Shown piece by piece: positions 35,638 through 45,021 of a stretch of DNA of 64,000 bases; the first letter of the stretch is position 1; each line of letters starts with the position of its first letter. A program made the translations under genes and the position numbers. The notes beneath the pieces were generated by a model. That model did no database searches. It saw nothing but the letters and a program-made list of their open reading frames with translations, and was not told the origin of the DNA. The stretch comes from Nitrobacter sp051535215 (GTDB lineage Bacteria > Pseudomonadota > Alphaproteobacteria > Rhizobiales > Xanthobacteraceae), in contig NZ_JBPPLY010000012.1 of the NCBI RefSeq assembly GCF_051535215.1, forward strand, positions 21,812 to 85,811. Reading direction: 5' to 3'.

Positions 35638-35870
35638 CAGTGGTGTTTTTCGAGCTGGCCGCTGCTGTCCACAACGAGCAGCGCTTGCTTGCCGTCTTTC
35701 ATTCGCCGTCTATGCCTTCGGTAGCCGACTCGAAGTCGTTGACCTGCGTGTAGCCCCCCCCGTGTGAATCCCAGCGATGAGTTCTTTCTGGGTGAAGGCA
35801 CGTGCAGACGAAAGTCCGCCCATAGCTGCAAACAGCAGGGTCGCTGGAACCACCGTTTATTGTCTTAGGG
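35638..35870 (-). pseudogene. Degenerate small exported protein, PepSY-like
   Basis: Joining minus-strand frames gives VVPATLLFAAMGGLSSARAF, then TQKELIAGIHTGG, YTQVNDFESATEGIDGE and finally KDGKQALLVVDSSGQLEKHH. This resembles small periplasmic PepSY-type proteins with a signal peptide. At least two frameshifts break it. It lies next to the chromate genes but no functional link is evident. Confidence 0.4.
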
Positions 35871-35925
35871 TCGTTCTCCTGGTTGTGTCCCTGCCCAGTA
35901 ACGTTCGTTTTCCGGCGTTGCTCTG

Positions 35926-37317
35926 CTAGATAATCCCCGTCAACCGCAGCACGATGCCCGTGGTGCAGGAAGCGGCGAGAACGACGAGCATCCCAACTTT
36001 GAAGCGGAAGATCGCAGTAGCCGCGGCGACCGACAGGGCGAGAGCCGGCAGGTCGATGCTGGTCAACACCGGCGCGTCGAACGACAGGCCGAATCCGTGA
36101 ATCGGGAACGTTTCTCGGAACACAGTGTGCAGTGCGAACCAGATCGAGAGATTGAGGATCACTCCGACGACCGCCGCGGTGATGGTCGAGAGGGCGCCGG
36201 CGAGTGCCTTGTTGCCTCGCAGCGCCTCGATGTAGGGCGCTCCGACGAAGATCCACAGGAAGCAAGGTGTGAAAGTTACCCAGGTCGCCAGCAGCCCGCC
36301 GAGCGTAGCGGCGAGCACAGGAGACAGCCCGCTCGCCTCGCGAAACGCGGCCATGAAACCCACAAATTGAACGACCGTGATGAGAGGTCCAGGCGTGGTC
36401 TCCGCCATGCCGAGACCATCAAGCATCTCCCGCGGCGTAACCCAATGATAGTATTCAGCGGCCTGCTGCGCGACGTAGGCCAGCACGGCGTAAGCTCCGC
36501 CGAACGTTACCATCGCCATTTTGCTGAAGAAGATCGCGATTTGGCCGAAGACATCGCTAGGCCCCAGCACGATGAGGAGTGCGAAGACGGGAGTGAGCCA
36601 GATGGTAAGCCAAACGGCCAAGACTCGCAGCGTGCGCGACGTGTTCGGTCGAACGTGTTCCGGAATCGCTTTGCCGAGCATGCTGTCGATCACGGCAGAA
36701 TTCTTGCCACCGTGCTCCAGAGCGGCAAACTCCGGCCGGCCAAGCCGGGCGCCAACGAAGCCGATGAGAGCGGCGGCAACGATAATCAGCGGAAACGGCG
36801 CCCCGAAGAAGGAGATCGCGACGAACGCGATCGCCGCTAGTCCGACCATGATCGGACTGCGGAGCGCGCGCTTACCGACGCGGACCACCGCCTGGATCAC
36901 GATGGCGAGCACTGCGGCCTTGAGACCCAAGAACAGGGCCTCGACGAACCCGACGTTGCCGTAGGCTGCTTAGATATAACTGAGCCCCATGATGGCGACG
37001 ACGCCAGGCACGATGAACAGGCCGCCCGCCATGACGCCGCCGACAGTCCGGTGCAGCAGCCAGCCGATGTAGGTGGCAAGCTGCTGTGCTTCGGGTCCCG
37101 GCAACAGCATGCAATAGTTCAACGCGTGCAAAAATCGGCTTTCCGAGATCCAATTTTTCTCTTCAACCAGGATGCGATGCATGACCGCGATCTGGCCGGC
37201 CGGCCCGCCGAAGCTCAGAATGGCCACCCGAAGCCAGACGAGAAGTGCCTCGCTGAAGGAGATGCCGTGCGCCGGCGCCTCGATGCCAACCTTTTGGTTC
37301 GCTGCGAGGTGGGTCAT
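35926..37317 (-). pseudogene. chrA: Chromate transporter ChrA with an in-frame stop
   Basis: The frame encodes two ChrA-type halves. The first has FSEALLVWLRVAILSFGGPA and NYCMLLPGPEAQQLATYIGW. After GLSYI a TAA at 36970-36972 interrupts it, and the same frame then continues AAYGNVGFVEALFLGLKAAV and includes MVTFGGAYAVLAYVAQQA and MAETTPGPLITVVQFVGFMA. ChrA effluxes chromate across the inner membrane. A single substitution (probably of a Tyr codon) is enough to explain the break, so the gene may have died recently or the base may be misread. Its ATG overlaps the chrB-like stop (ATGA). Confidence 0.85.
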
Positions 37318-38135
37318 GGCTTCACCTTATTGGTCGGCCAATTGTGGGTCTCTCTCGTCGCTTCGCGACACCACCGGTAGAACGCGTCGTACAGCAGAAA
37401 GCCGACATTCAACTGTTCGAGATCGTCGTCGAACATGCGCGACAGACCAAGCGAGGCGGCAAGCAATCCGGGGGCCTCCGGAGAAAGATCGAGGCGCGCC
37501 GTGTCGGCGGCGCGGACCATCGTTGCCAATCGCTCCATCGAAGGCGTCGAAAGGCCAAATTCCTTCACCATCACGTCGAACGTGCACAATTCGCCGCGAT
37601 GGCTCCAGAAAACATTCTCGATATCGAAAGCAGTAGCTTCGAAGCGCTCGGCCACAGATGCGACTTCGGCCGACGTCACAAACATGAAGACAGCGGCGGG
37701 ATCGACGAAGCGGCGGATCAGCCATGGACAAGCAATGCGATCGATCTTGGGGCGTGACCGCGTGACCCAGACTCTGCGGCCATGTCCGTCGCGCCTGGGA
37801 ATCTTGTCGGCAAGGACCGTCGGAAGCTCGGCTTCCCGCCAGCCAAGATAACCGCCTTCGAGGACCTCAGCCGCAACGTTGCCGCAACGGAGCCACGCCG
37901 CGGTCCCTTCGCTAAGTTGCTCGCCCTTGTTGCACACGACGACCACCGACTGTCTCATCAAGCGGGGGCCCCAGTCCTGGACGTCGAGATACGAGTGCCG
38001 CACAGCGCCAGGTATCAGACGTGGGTCCGCCGAGAAGTCCTCGTCGAGACGAACATCGATGAGTGTCGGCGCGCCTGCCGTGCCGATAAGTCGGGAGAGT
38101 TTGTCGGATGAAATCGATGTGTATGATGCTGACAT
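37314..38135 (-). CDS. Rhodanese plus ChrB C-terminal domain protein
   Basis: The 273-residue product has an N-terminal rhodanese-like domain (APTLIDVRLDEDFSADPRLI, VVVCNKGEQLSEGTA with the active-site Cys) and a C-terminal ChrB-type domain (WVTRSRPKIDRIACPWLIRR, FDIENVFWSHRGELCTFDVM). Such proteins accompany chrA and support chromate resistance or its regulation. I chose ATG 38135; a longer frame to 38276 lacks domain support. It is translationally coupled to chrA. Confidence 0.88.
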   Translation of the reverse strand: MSASYTSISSDKLSRLIGTAGAPTLIDVRLDEDFSADPRLIPGAVRHSYLDVQDWGPRLMRQSVVVVCNKGEQLSEGTAAWLRCGNVAAEVLEGGYLGWREAELPTVLADKIPRRDGHGRRVWVTRSRPKIDRIACPWLIRRFVDPAAVFMFVTSAEVASVAERFEATAFDIENVFWSHRGELCTFDVMVKEFGLSTPSMERLATMVRAADTARLDLSPEAPGLLAASLGLSRMFDDDLEQLNVGFLLYDAFYRWCREATRETHNWPTNKVKP

Positions 38136-38478
38136 GCTGCGTCCTTGATGGTTCAGGACGCGATTCTTGGGCATGTCGCCTCGCGGGGAGATCGCACATC
38201 CCCGTGGTTTGAATAGAAACCCTGACGGCCGGGCTGTCAACCGGGGTATGCCCGACGTTATAGTGGAACCATCCAATGATCTTTGCCTATTCGGTTTTTA
38301 CCCATCGGCGCGACATGTAGGATGACGCCATTCGCCAGAATAAAGCGCTTCGTAAGTCGGCGCGGTAGCTTCGCCAGCGATGCCGAGCAGTGAGCGGAAG
38401 GCGTTGAACGGATAGAATCGCCGAATCCAACCTCGCTCTTTCCACGCTCATATACATTGCACCTCACAAAGGCGGCCG
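38136..38478. other. Intergenic region with a possible gene fragment
   Basis: The minus strand near 38290-38420 reads RFYPFNAFRSLLGIAGEATA and LYSGEWRHPTC, which has protein-like character but no start, and switches frame toward the chromate gene. I cannot name it; it may be a transposase or enzyme relic. Confidence 0.35.
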
Positions 38479-38757
38479 CTATCGCCGGAAGCGCACGCCC
38501 TCGCCTGGATTCTCACTCGCTGCGAAAAACTCAATGCCGTACTCATCTTCGAGAACGCGCTGCATCGCTTCGAGAACCTTTCGGCGACGCGGGTCCATTT
38601 TCTTGCCGTCATCAGTTTCAACAACGCTCACCGCTTGACGGGTCACTCCTGCCTTTTCAGCCAACGTCGCTTGATCAACTCCCGCCATTACTCGCCCGGC
38701 TCGTATGAGCCGAGGCGAAGGCCAGATAGATTCAGTTCGCAACGATTTGTTAACCAT
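38479..38757 (-). CDS. XRE-type helix-turn-helix protein (92 aa)
   Basis: The product contains LIRAGRVMAGVDQATLAEKA and GVTRQAVSVVETDDGKK, a compact HTH of the Cro/C1 class, then a short helical tail (VLEAMQRVLEDEYGIEFF). Start ATG 38757 lies only 5 bp from the divergent HNH gene start at 38763, so the two promoters must overlap the opposite coding starts, or the true XRE start lies further in. It probably regulates the divergent cluster. Confidence 0.75.
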   Translation of the reverse strand: MVNKSLRTESIWPSPRLIRAGRVMAGVDQATLAEKAGVTRQAVSVVETDDGKKMDPRRRKVLEAMQRVLEDEYGIEFFAASENPGEGVRFRR

Positions 38758-38762
38758 GCACC

Positions 38763-39068
38763 ATGAGTCGGCGCTGGCGCGAACATCCGGCGCGGCTGGC
38801 GGAGCTGGAAGCGTCGGGCTTCCGGTGCCGACTTTGCAACGATGATGGCACGGAAAGCCGGCTCGAGGTCCACCATCGCACTTATAAGAATCTCGGCAAC
38901 GAGCACGTGGGTGAGCCGACGACGTTGTGTCGGGGTTGTCATCGCCTGGTGACCGATCATCAGCGCCGGCTCCGTTATGCGGGTGTGCCGCCGAAGATCT
39001 TCGACGTGCGCCTGGCGCTGGAAAATGCCCCGCCGCTGTTCGACCCAACATTCAAGGAGACATTGTAA
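38763..39068 (+). CDS. HNH-type nuclease-like protein (101 aa)
   Basis: The protein contains two Cys pairs around an HNH core: CRLCNDDG, LEVHHRTYKNLGNE and LCRGCHRLVTDH. This zinc-stabilised beta-beta-alpha-metal fold is that of HNH endonucleases. It opens the cluster 38763-43255 and its stop overlaps the next start (TAATG). A role in phage or plasmid DNA processing is possible. Confidence 0.8.
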   Translation: MSRRWREHPARLAELEASGFRCRLCNDDGTESRLEVHHRTYKNLGNEHVGEPTTLCRGCHRLVTDHQRRLRYAGVPPKIFDVRLALENAPPLFDPTFKETL

Positions 39069-39640
39069 TGTCGGTTGAGCGCCTTCGCGTTCGCCTCAAT
39101 GGAGAGCGGCCCCTTCTCATGCATAGTTCGCGCCTTGCTGATCCACTTGATCAGATCAAGATCGACCTCGATCGACTCACTAAAAAGCGCGACAAGACGA
39201 TTGCCGATCACGAACAGATCGCCAAGGTCGAATGGCATGGTGGCTTGTGGTTGCTTGATGGCGAGCCTTGCATTCCGAGTGAGGCCATCGAGTCCGCTTT
39301 CGTCGCGGCCTCTAAGACACGCCGAAAAGGCAAACAGGCCAAAGCGGGGTTCTCCTGCCCGACATCACCGCTGCTGCAATATAAGGGGCCGCGCGATCTG
39401 CCGTCATTGTGGGACGACAAGGCTTTCCGCTTCAGGTTCCCCGTTAATGTCAACGACGCGAAAGTCATGCGCACCCGGCCACGGTTTGCCGCGTGGCACG
39501 TTGTTGCCGAGGTCGAGTTTCTGCCGAGCCTTCTCAATCCGAACGAAGTCATTGAGATTTTCGAGGTTGCCGGGATGCGTGAAGGTCTGGGCGACTGGCG
39601 CCCGAAATTCGGCAAGTTTTCCGTGACCCGGCTTGAGTAA
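39068..39640 (+). CDS. Hypothetical protein (190 aa), second gene of HNH cluster
   Basis: It begins MSVERLRVRLNGERPLLMHS and includes LTKKRDKTIADHEQIAKVEW and AFVAASKTRRKGKQAKAGF. No family recognised, but it has the look of a soluble alpha/beta protein carried on phages or plasmids. Translation is coupled to the HNH gene through overlapping TAATG. Confidence 0.75.
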   Translation: MSVERLRVRLNGERPLLMHSSRLADPLDQIKIDLDRLTKKRDKTIADHEQIAKVEWHGGLWLLDGEPCIPSEAIESAFVAASKTRRKGKQAKAGFSCPTSPLLQYKGPRDLPSLWDDKAFRFRFPVNVNDAKVMRTRPRFAAWHVVAEVEFLPSLLNPNEVIEIFEVAGMREGLGDWRPKFGKFSVTRLE

Positions 39641-39698
39641 ATCCGGCGCGCCGTCGGCGTGGCGGGGCGTGGCCCGATGAGGCAGTGCACGGCCCCGC

Positions 39699-40394
39699 GT
39701 GGCAAGGCGAGAGCTCCGTAACCGGAGCTGCTCCTCTCTCACAATCAACCCATCCCTCAAGGGGATTAACGCGCTGGTCCGCCTGCGCGAACAGGGGAGC
39801 TTTGTCGTGCGTTCCTCCGACGTCACCTTGGTTACAGTCGCTCCAGCCGTACTGTCCCCGATCACATTGCCGCATAAGTATGCAGCCCGGCCGACTGCTC
39901 GCCCGGGTCGGGATATCTCATGGCCGTTCGATCCGAACGACGTCACGCCACTACAATGGTGGCGCACGATGCCGGCGGACCGGCTCAATGACGCGCAGTA
40001 TTTGCTGCTGCGGGCAACCCTGGAGAAGGTCAGCCTGATCAAGCGGCGAGAGTGGCTCAGCGGCATGCGCGGCGACGCCGCGGCCAGCATCGCGATTGCG
40101 CTTCATTGCCTGCCGATTACGGCTGTCGCGCTCGAGGTCGGTCTCGCGATGAGCGCTGTTGCGCTGCATGCGCTTGGCGGTGATGCGGCATCCGCTATGC
40201 TGCTGTCGCACATTCTGCGCCGCGTCCCCTTGGACCATCCGTTTGCCCGGGACTTGGCGTTGTCGTGGCTCGCACTCAACCTGCGCCGTGCCATGCAGAT
40301 AAGGACGAAGGAGACGGCTCAGGCATCTCTGGCGCCGGAAGGTGGCCGCTCGCCCGATCATGGCGATGCCTTCTTTATGGGAGGCCGCGCATGA
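39699..40394 (+). CDS. Hypothetical protein (231 aa)
   Basis: The first 90 residues are basic and of low certainty. From WWRTMPADRLNDAQYLLLRA a helical region with Ala-rich hydrophobic stretches (LPITAVALEVGLAMSAVALH) follows. No domain recognised. The stop overlaps the metallophosphoesterase start (ATGA). A later start, such as around 39970, is possible. Confidence 0.6.
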   Translation: MARRELRNRSCSSLTINPSLKGINALVRLREQGSFVVRSSDVTLVTVAPAVLSPITLPHKYAARPTARPGRDISWPFDPNDVTPLQWWRTMPADRLNDAQYLLLRATLEKVSLIKRREWLSGMRGDAAASIAIALHCLPITAVALEVGLAMSAVALHALGGDAASAMLLSHILRRVPLDHPFARDLALSWLALNLRRAMQIRTKETAQASLAPEGGRSPDHGDAFFMGGRA

Positions 40395-41179
40395 AGCTTC
40401 AGATCTTCTCCGATCTTCACATCGGCGTGGCACCCATCAAGCCGATCAAGATTGCCAAGGACATCGACGCGGTCGTCGTCGCCGGCGACACCTGCGAGGG
40501 CACGGTGCGCGCGTTCGAGCACCTGCGGCAGATCGTGCCGCTGGCCATCCCCATTGTGATGGTGATGGGCAACCACGAGTACTACCGCCGCTTCATACCG
40601 GATGAGCTGGCGCTGGCGAGGGAGCAAGCACCGTCGTTCAACGTTCACGTATCGGAGAACGACAGCATCGTCATCGGCAATAGCACTGTCGTCGGCTGCG
40701 TGCGTTTCATTGGTGCGACGCTGTGGACGGACTACGCCATCTTCGGCGCGGCGAATGTCGCGGCGGTGATGAATGCCTGTGCCAACGGCATGAATGACCA
40801 CAGGCTGATCGGCTGGCAGAAGCAGCCGTGGCTGCGATTCCGGCCGCAGGAGGCGGTGCTGCTGCATCATCAGTCGAAAGCGTTTCTGACCGAGATGCTG
40901 GCGACACCGTTCGATGGTCCGACCGTGGTGGTGACCCACCACGCGCCACACTGGAACTCCGTGCATCCGCGCTTCCGCAGCGATCCCGTGACCGGGGCCT
41001 TCGTATCCGACATGTCCGCGCTGATCGAAACTTATCAACCGACACTCTGGGTGCACGGCCACGTCCACAACTCCAGCGACTACCGCGTCGGGACGACCCG
41101 TGTGCTGGCGAATCCACATGGGTATGGGCCTGAGAACCCGGACTTCAACGGCGAACTCGTGGTGGAGATCGGTCTGTGA
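40391..41179 (+). CDS. Calcineurin-like metallophosphoesterase
   Basis: The 262-residue protein carries the complete motif series: FSDLH (Asp8, His10), VVVAGDTCEG, GNHEYY, VVVTHHAPH and WVHGHVHN, binding two metals for phosphoester hydrolysis. I chose ATG 40391, overlapping the previous stop, because the first motif starts six residues later. Substrate unknown; neighbours suggest nucleic acid or nucleotide. Confidence 0.92.
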   Translation: MKLQIFSDLHIGVAPIKPIKIAKDIDAVVVAGDTCEGTVRAFEHLRQIVPLAIPIVMVMGNHEYYRRFIPDELALAREQAPSFNVHVSENDSIVIGNSTVVGCVRFIGATLWTDYAIFGAANVAAVMNACANGMNDHRLIGWQKQPWLRFRPQEAVLLHHQSKAFLTEMLATPFDGPTVVVTHHAPHWNSVHPRFRSDPVTGAFVSDMSALIETYQPTLWVHGHVHNSSDYRVGTTRVLANPHGYGPENPDFNGELVVEIGL

Positions 41180-41246
41180 TGCCGCCTTGTCCCGATCATC
41201 CTGCCGTCTTCACCCAGTTTTTTGATCCCTTCGTTTTGGTGCTGTC

Positions 41247-41651
41247 ATGTTGACACAACTGTTTCCATTGCTCGATCCAGTCCACGCCACCTCCGACCTG
41301 GTCCTACGGCTGCGCGCGCTGGCCGATGACGCCGCGCATCTGCAGCATGTCCGGTCGGTCTCGCCCGCTCTGCTGCGGTCCGCCCCCCTCCTCAAATTCT
41401 GGGTGCCTGCCCTGAGGCCGGAAGGCCTGCGGCTGATCGGCCAGGTCACCGGTCACCCGCTGATCAAGGGTCGTATGATCATGACCTCGCCGCTGTGGTT
41501 CGCCGACCCCGCGGGCCGCTGGGTCCGCACGCTGTCGCGCTACTACCGGCTGGGTCCGCCCGCCAACCCGGTCGAAGCCAGTCTCATCACATCCCTGCAA
41601 ATCACGGCGCCTGACACCGGCAACGATGAAACCTCGGAGAAGGGGGCATGA
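41247..41651 (+). CDS. Hypothetical protein (134 aa), DUF6634-like
   Basis: The sequence LVLRLRALADDAAHLQHVRS, LLRSAPLLKFWVPALRPEGL, GHPLIKGRMIMTSPLWFADP and WVRTLSRYYRLG resembles a small family (DUF6634, by memory) found on rhizobial mobile elements. Function unknown. The stop overlaps the AAA+ ATPase start (ATGA). Confidence 0.65.
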   Translation: MLTQLFPLLDPVHATSDLVLRLRALADDAAHLQHVRSVSPALLRSAPLLKFWVPALRPEGLRLIGQVTGHPLIKGRMIMTSPLWFADPAGRWVRTLSRYYRLGPPANPVEASLITSLQITAPDTGNDETSEKGA

Positions 41652-43255
41652 GCACTGACACCACCACCGACAAGATCACCGATCCGGGCCTGCCGACGAT
41701 CCACGATGCGATCACAACGGGCGCCGCCGCCGACTCTTCTGAGGCCGACGACGGGCTCAAGGACCTGCCGCGCGTCCTGCGCTATGCCATGCTGGTCTCA
41801 ACCACCGCGAAGCACATCGACCAGCGGCTCGCGGCGGAGATCACCGAGCTTTGCCCGGATCTCGCGCTCACCACCGGCTGGCTTGCCGGCCGCGAGACCG
41901 AATCCGGCCAGGATCTGGCGACCGATCTGGGCCTGCTGCTTGCCAGCGAGCTCGACCGCCTGGCGGTTAGCAAGGACCGGACGGATTTGCGGTCCCTGGC
42001 CGATTGCGTACGGCTGCTATCGCTACCGGTGCCGACCGACATCTGTCATTTTGGCGAACATCTGCGCGTGGCCAAGAGCCTGCTGATTGCATTCGTCGGT
42101 TTTGCGCGCAGCTGCGATGACGAGGAGTTGTGCTCGGACCTTGAACGGTTCTGCTTTGGCTGGGCGGCACTTCCCAGCTGCGGCCATCTGTTGAGCCGTT
42201 ATGACCGGTCCGCAGCCTACGCCGCGGATATCGTCGGTGCACGAATGGCGGAGCATCAGGTCGAGGCCGCCAAGGCTTCGATCTGGAAGCTGGTCGAGGA
42301 CAGGGCTGCGCGGGAGAAGAAAGAACAGGCCGAGCAAAAGAGCGTCAAGGCCGAAAACTCAGCGGCATCTTCTCTCGATACGGTTCCGGAGCATCATCTG
42401 GTGGTCGCCCGTCTCGCCGACGAGCAGATGAAGAAGCAAAAACTGATGGAAGTTGTGCGCCCGTTGAAGAGCGTCATCAACGTCGCGCTGCCGTTGATCA
42501 TGGCACCGCCGCTGCATCAGGTGCGCAATACCCTGCTGTTCGAGTTCCCCTATGCCGCCGATGTCATCGACTTCGTGCTTGCCGATCTGGTCGGCCGGGC
42601 GACGGTGCGGCTGCGCCCGCTGCTCCTGGTGGGAGACCCCGGCGGCGGCAAGTCGCGCTTTGCCCGCCGCCTCGGCGAAGTGCTGGGTGTAAGCGTCTGG
42701 CGCGAGGATGCGTCCCGTTCCGATGGTGCAGTGTTCGGCGGCACCGATCAGCGCTGGTACTCGGCTGAACCGTGTCATCCGTTCCTCGCCGTCGGTCGGG
42801 CCAAACATGCCAACCCGATGGTCTTGCTGGACGAACTGGAAAAGGCTGGCACACGTACCGACTACGGCCGGCTGTGGGATTGCCTGCTCGGCTTTCTCGA
42901 ACCGGAGACCAATTGCCGTTATCCTGATCCCGCGTTGCAGGTCACGCTCGATCTCAGCCAGGTCAACTATATCGCGACCGCCAACAGCCTCGATCCGTTG
43001 CCATCGCCTCTCCGCGACCGGTTCAGGGTTGTCACCTTCCCGAAACCCGCCGCGAGCGATCTGGACGCGCTGCTGCCGGCTGTGATCACCGACCTCGTCG
43101 GCGAACGTGGTCTCGACAGCCGATGGGTTACTCCGCTCGATGGCACCGAGCGCATGGCCGTCGCCACCCATTGGCGCGGCGGCTCGGTCCGCCGCTTGCG
43201 CCGGCTGATCGAGGCGATCTTACGCGAACGCGATCTTCGCGCCGCCAGGAATTGA
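41648..43255 (+). CDS. AAA+ ATPase, Lon/MoxR-like motor without protease domain
   Basis: The 535-residue protein has a helical N-terminal half (about 1-270) and an AAA+ module with Walker A VGDPGGGKSRFARR, Walker B MVLLDELEKAG, sensor 1 VNYIATANSLDPLPSPLRDR and Arg-finger-like RDRF. The sequence resembles the ATPase core of Lon but no Ser-Lys protease domain follows. It closes the HNH-phosphoesterase cluster and probably powers a remodelling step. Confidence 0.88.
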   Translation: MSTDTTTDKITDPGLPTIHDAITTGAAADSSEADDGLKDLPRVLRYAMLVSTTAKHIDQRLAAEITELCPDLALTTGWLAGRETESGQDLATDLGLLLASELDRLAVSKDRTDLRSLADCVRLLSLPVPTDICHFGEHLRVAKSLLIAFVGFARSCDDEELCSDLERFCFGWAALPSCGHLLSRYDRSAAYAADIVGARMAEHQVEAAKASIWKLVEDRAAREKKEQAEQKSVKAENSAASSLDTVPEHHLVVARLADEQMKKQKLMEVVRPLKSVINVALPLIMAPPLHQVRNTLLFEFPYAADVIDFVLADLVGRATVRLRPLLLVGDPGGGKSRFARRLGEVLGVSVWREDASRSDGAVFGGTDQRWYSAEPCHPFLAVGRAKHANPMVLLDELEKAGTRTDYGRLWDCLLGFLEPETNCRYPDPALQVTLDLSQVNYIATANSLDPLPSPLRDRFRVVTFPKPAASDLDALLPAVITDLVGERGLDSRWVTPLDGTERMAVATHWRGGSVRRLRRLIEAILRERDLRAARN

Positions 43256-43407
43256 GTGAGACACGGTCATGAATGATCGTCCTCATCACGTGCGATTACC
43301 CTCACGGCTGCCACGACGCCCGGCTATTGCTGCAGCCAGTACCCCCTGTCTTAGGCAATTTCGCGAATCCCGCTACATTCGGCACCCATACGCACAGGAC
43401 CAACACC

Positions 43408-44190
43408 GTGACCGAACCCCAGATCGTCTGCCCGAACTGCCATACCGAAATCAAACTGACTGAATCCCTCGCAGCGCCACTTGTCGCTGAGACAAGACGT
43501 CAGTTCGAGCAGCAGCTTGCGGCGAAGGAGGCTGACTTCGGCAGACGCGAAGCGGCACTCCAAAAGACGCAGGACGATCTTGCCAGGGCACGCGAGGCGA
43601 TTGATGAGCAGGTCGCAGCTAGACTGAAAGCCGAGCGCGCATCCATCGCGGAAACCGAGGCGCAGAAGGCCCGCGCCGCACTGGCCAACGATCTCGAACG
43701 ACCAGCAACTCGCCGAGTTGCAACAGAACCTGACCGCAAACAATGCCAAACTCGCTGAGGCCCAGGCGGCCCAGGCCGAGATCATGCGCAAGTCCCGCGA
43801 GCTTGATGATGCCAAACGGGAAATCGAGCTCACCGTCGAGAAGAAGGTGCAGGAGAACCTGACAGCTATCCGGGACAGGGCAAAGCTTGAAGCGGAAGAA
43901 GCGCTCAAAGCGAAAGTGTCTGAGAAAGAAGCTCAAATCGCGGGGATGCAGCGCCAGATTGAAGATCTGCAACGCAAGGCGAGTCAGGGCTCACAGCAAC
44001 TGCAGGGCGAAGCGCTCGAACTGGAATTGGAATCTCTGCTGCGCGGGCGCTTCCCGCGTGATCTGATCGAGCCGGTGCCGAAGGGTGAATTCGGCGGTGA
44101 CGTCCTTCACCGCGTGCTCGGCCCCGCAGGACAGAGCTGCGGCGCCATCCTTTGGGAATCCAAGCGAACCAAAAATTGGAGCGACGGCTG
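43408..44190 (+). pseudogene. DUF2130 protein, frameshifted and truncated
   Basis: From GTG 43408 the frame reads VTEPQIVCPNCHTEIKLTES and a long coiled coil (QQLAAKEADFGRREAALQKT). Near 43698 the frame changes and continues LAELQQNLTANNAKLAEAQA to the DUF2130 core, ELESLLRGRFPRDLIEPVPK and ILWESKRTKNWSDG. Sequence similarity stops at about 44190, where an antisense integrase fragment begins. The catalytic-looking core is cut, so it is a relic. Confidence 0.8.
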
Positions 44191-44664
44191 CCCGAGCAAC
44201 AGCTGAACTGCCCGGATGTTACCCGTCTTCTTGTAGATTTGCGAAGCTTTCGTTCGCCTCATCGAATGCGTCCCATAGCGTTTAGGGTCAAGGCCGATGC
44301 TTGCTACCCATCGGTCCACTATCCGATCATACTGCCGTGTCGATACATGCGGCTTCGAGCGCACTCTGCTTGGAAAGATGAAGTCCGCTCGATTCAAACC
44401 TTGATAAATGATCCAGCCTGAACAGCCGCCCTAGTCTGCTCGGTGATCTCGAACTGAACGGTCTTCCGGTTTTCTTTTGTGATCACACCGCGATCTCTCA
44501 TCCTGCCCGAGAGCGCGATATCTCCTACTCAAAGGGCAACAAGGTTGCAGCCACGCAGCTTGCTGTCGATCACCAGATTGTAGACGCGTCCGGATACTCC
44601 AGACTTCCTTGGGTTTGAGAGGCGGCTTCTGACCGATAATGCGTCCACGATTCCAAATAGACAT
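44190..44664 (-). pseudogene. Tyrosine recombinase remnant
   Basis: Minus-strand frames join as MSIWNRGRIIGQKPPLKPKE, then GRMRDRGVITKENRKTVQFE, then ADFIFPSRVRSKPHVSTRQY and YGTHSMRRTKASQIYKKTGN with AVQLLLGQ. The HSMRR box I see is the second catalytic motif; the C-terminal LGH...Y end is lost where DUF2130 sequence starts. At least two frameshifts. It is a decayed integrase marking an old insertion boundary. Confidence 0.8.
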
Positions 44665-45021
44665 GGCAAATCTCTCATGCCACCCTCCGCAACCGCATCG
44701 CTGTCATGTCAGCGCATAGATCATACATCCATACAAAAATGCCGCACGGTCAGACATGCGCTAAGCGGAGCTTTCCGAATCGATCGCGCAACGCCGCACT
44801 TGGACCGGAGGCGGCCCAAGTGCTTGAGCGGCAGGAGCCAAGCGGCCGGGGCATCGAAGCCTTCCCCATTCATAGGACTGGTCGGAGCGAGCGCTATTAC
44901 TGCAGCGGTAAAATCAAGTACAATAAGTACAACAGCGAACGACAACCCGATAGGAGCCATTTGGCAAATGTGCGACGTTCGCTTTCCTCCAAACTTTGCG
45001 GAATATTATTAGAGTAGAAGT
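44665..45021. other. Intergenic region upstream of the large STAND gene
   Basis: About 350 bp with no convincing gene. It probably carries the promoter of the defence-like gene at 45022; GC is lower toward its right end (around 44920-45010). Confidence 0.4.
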
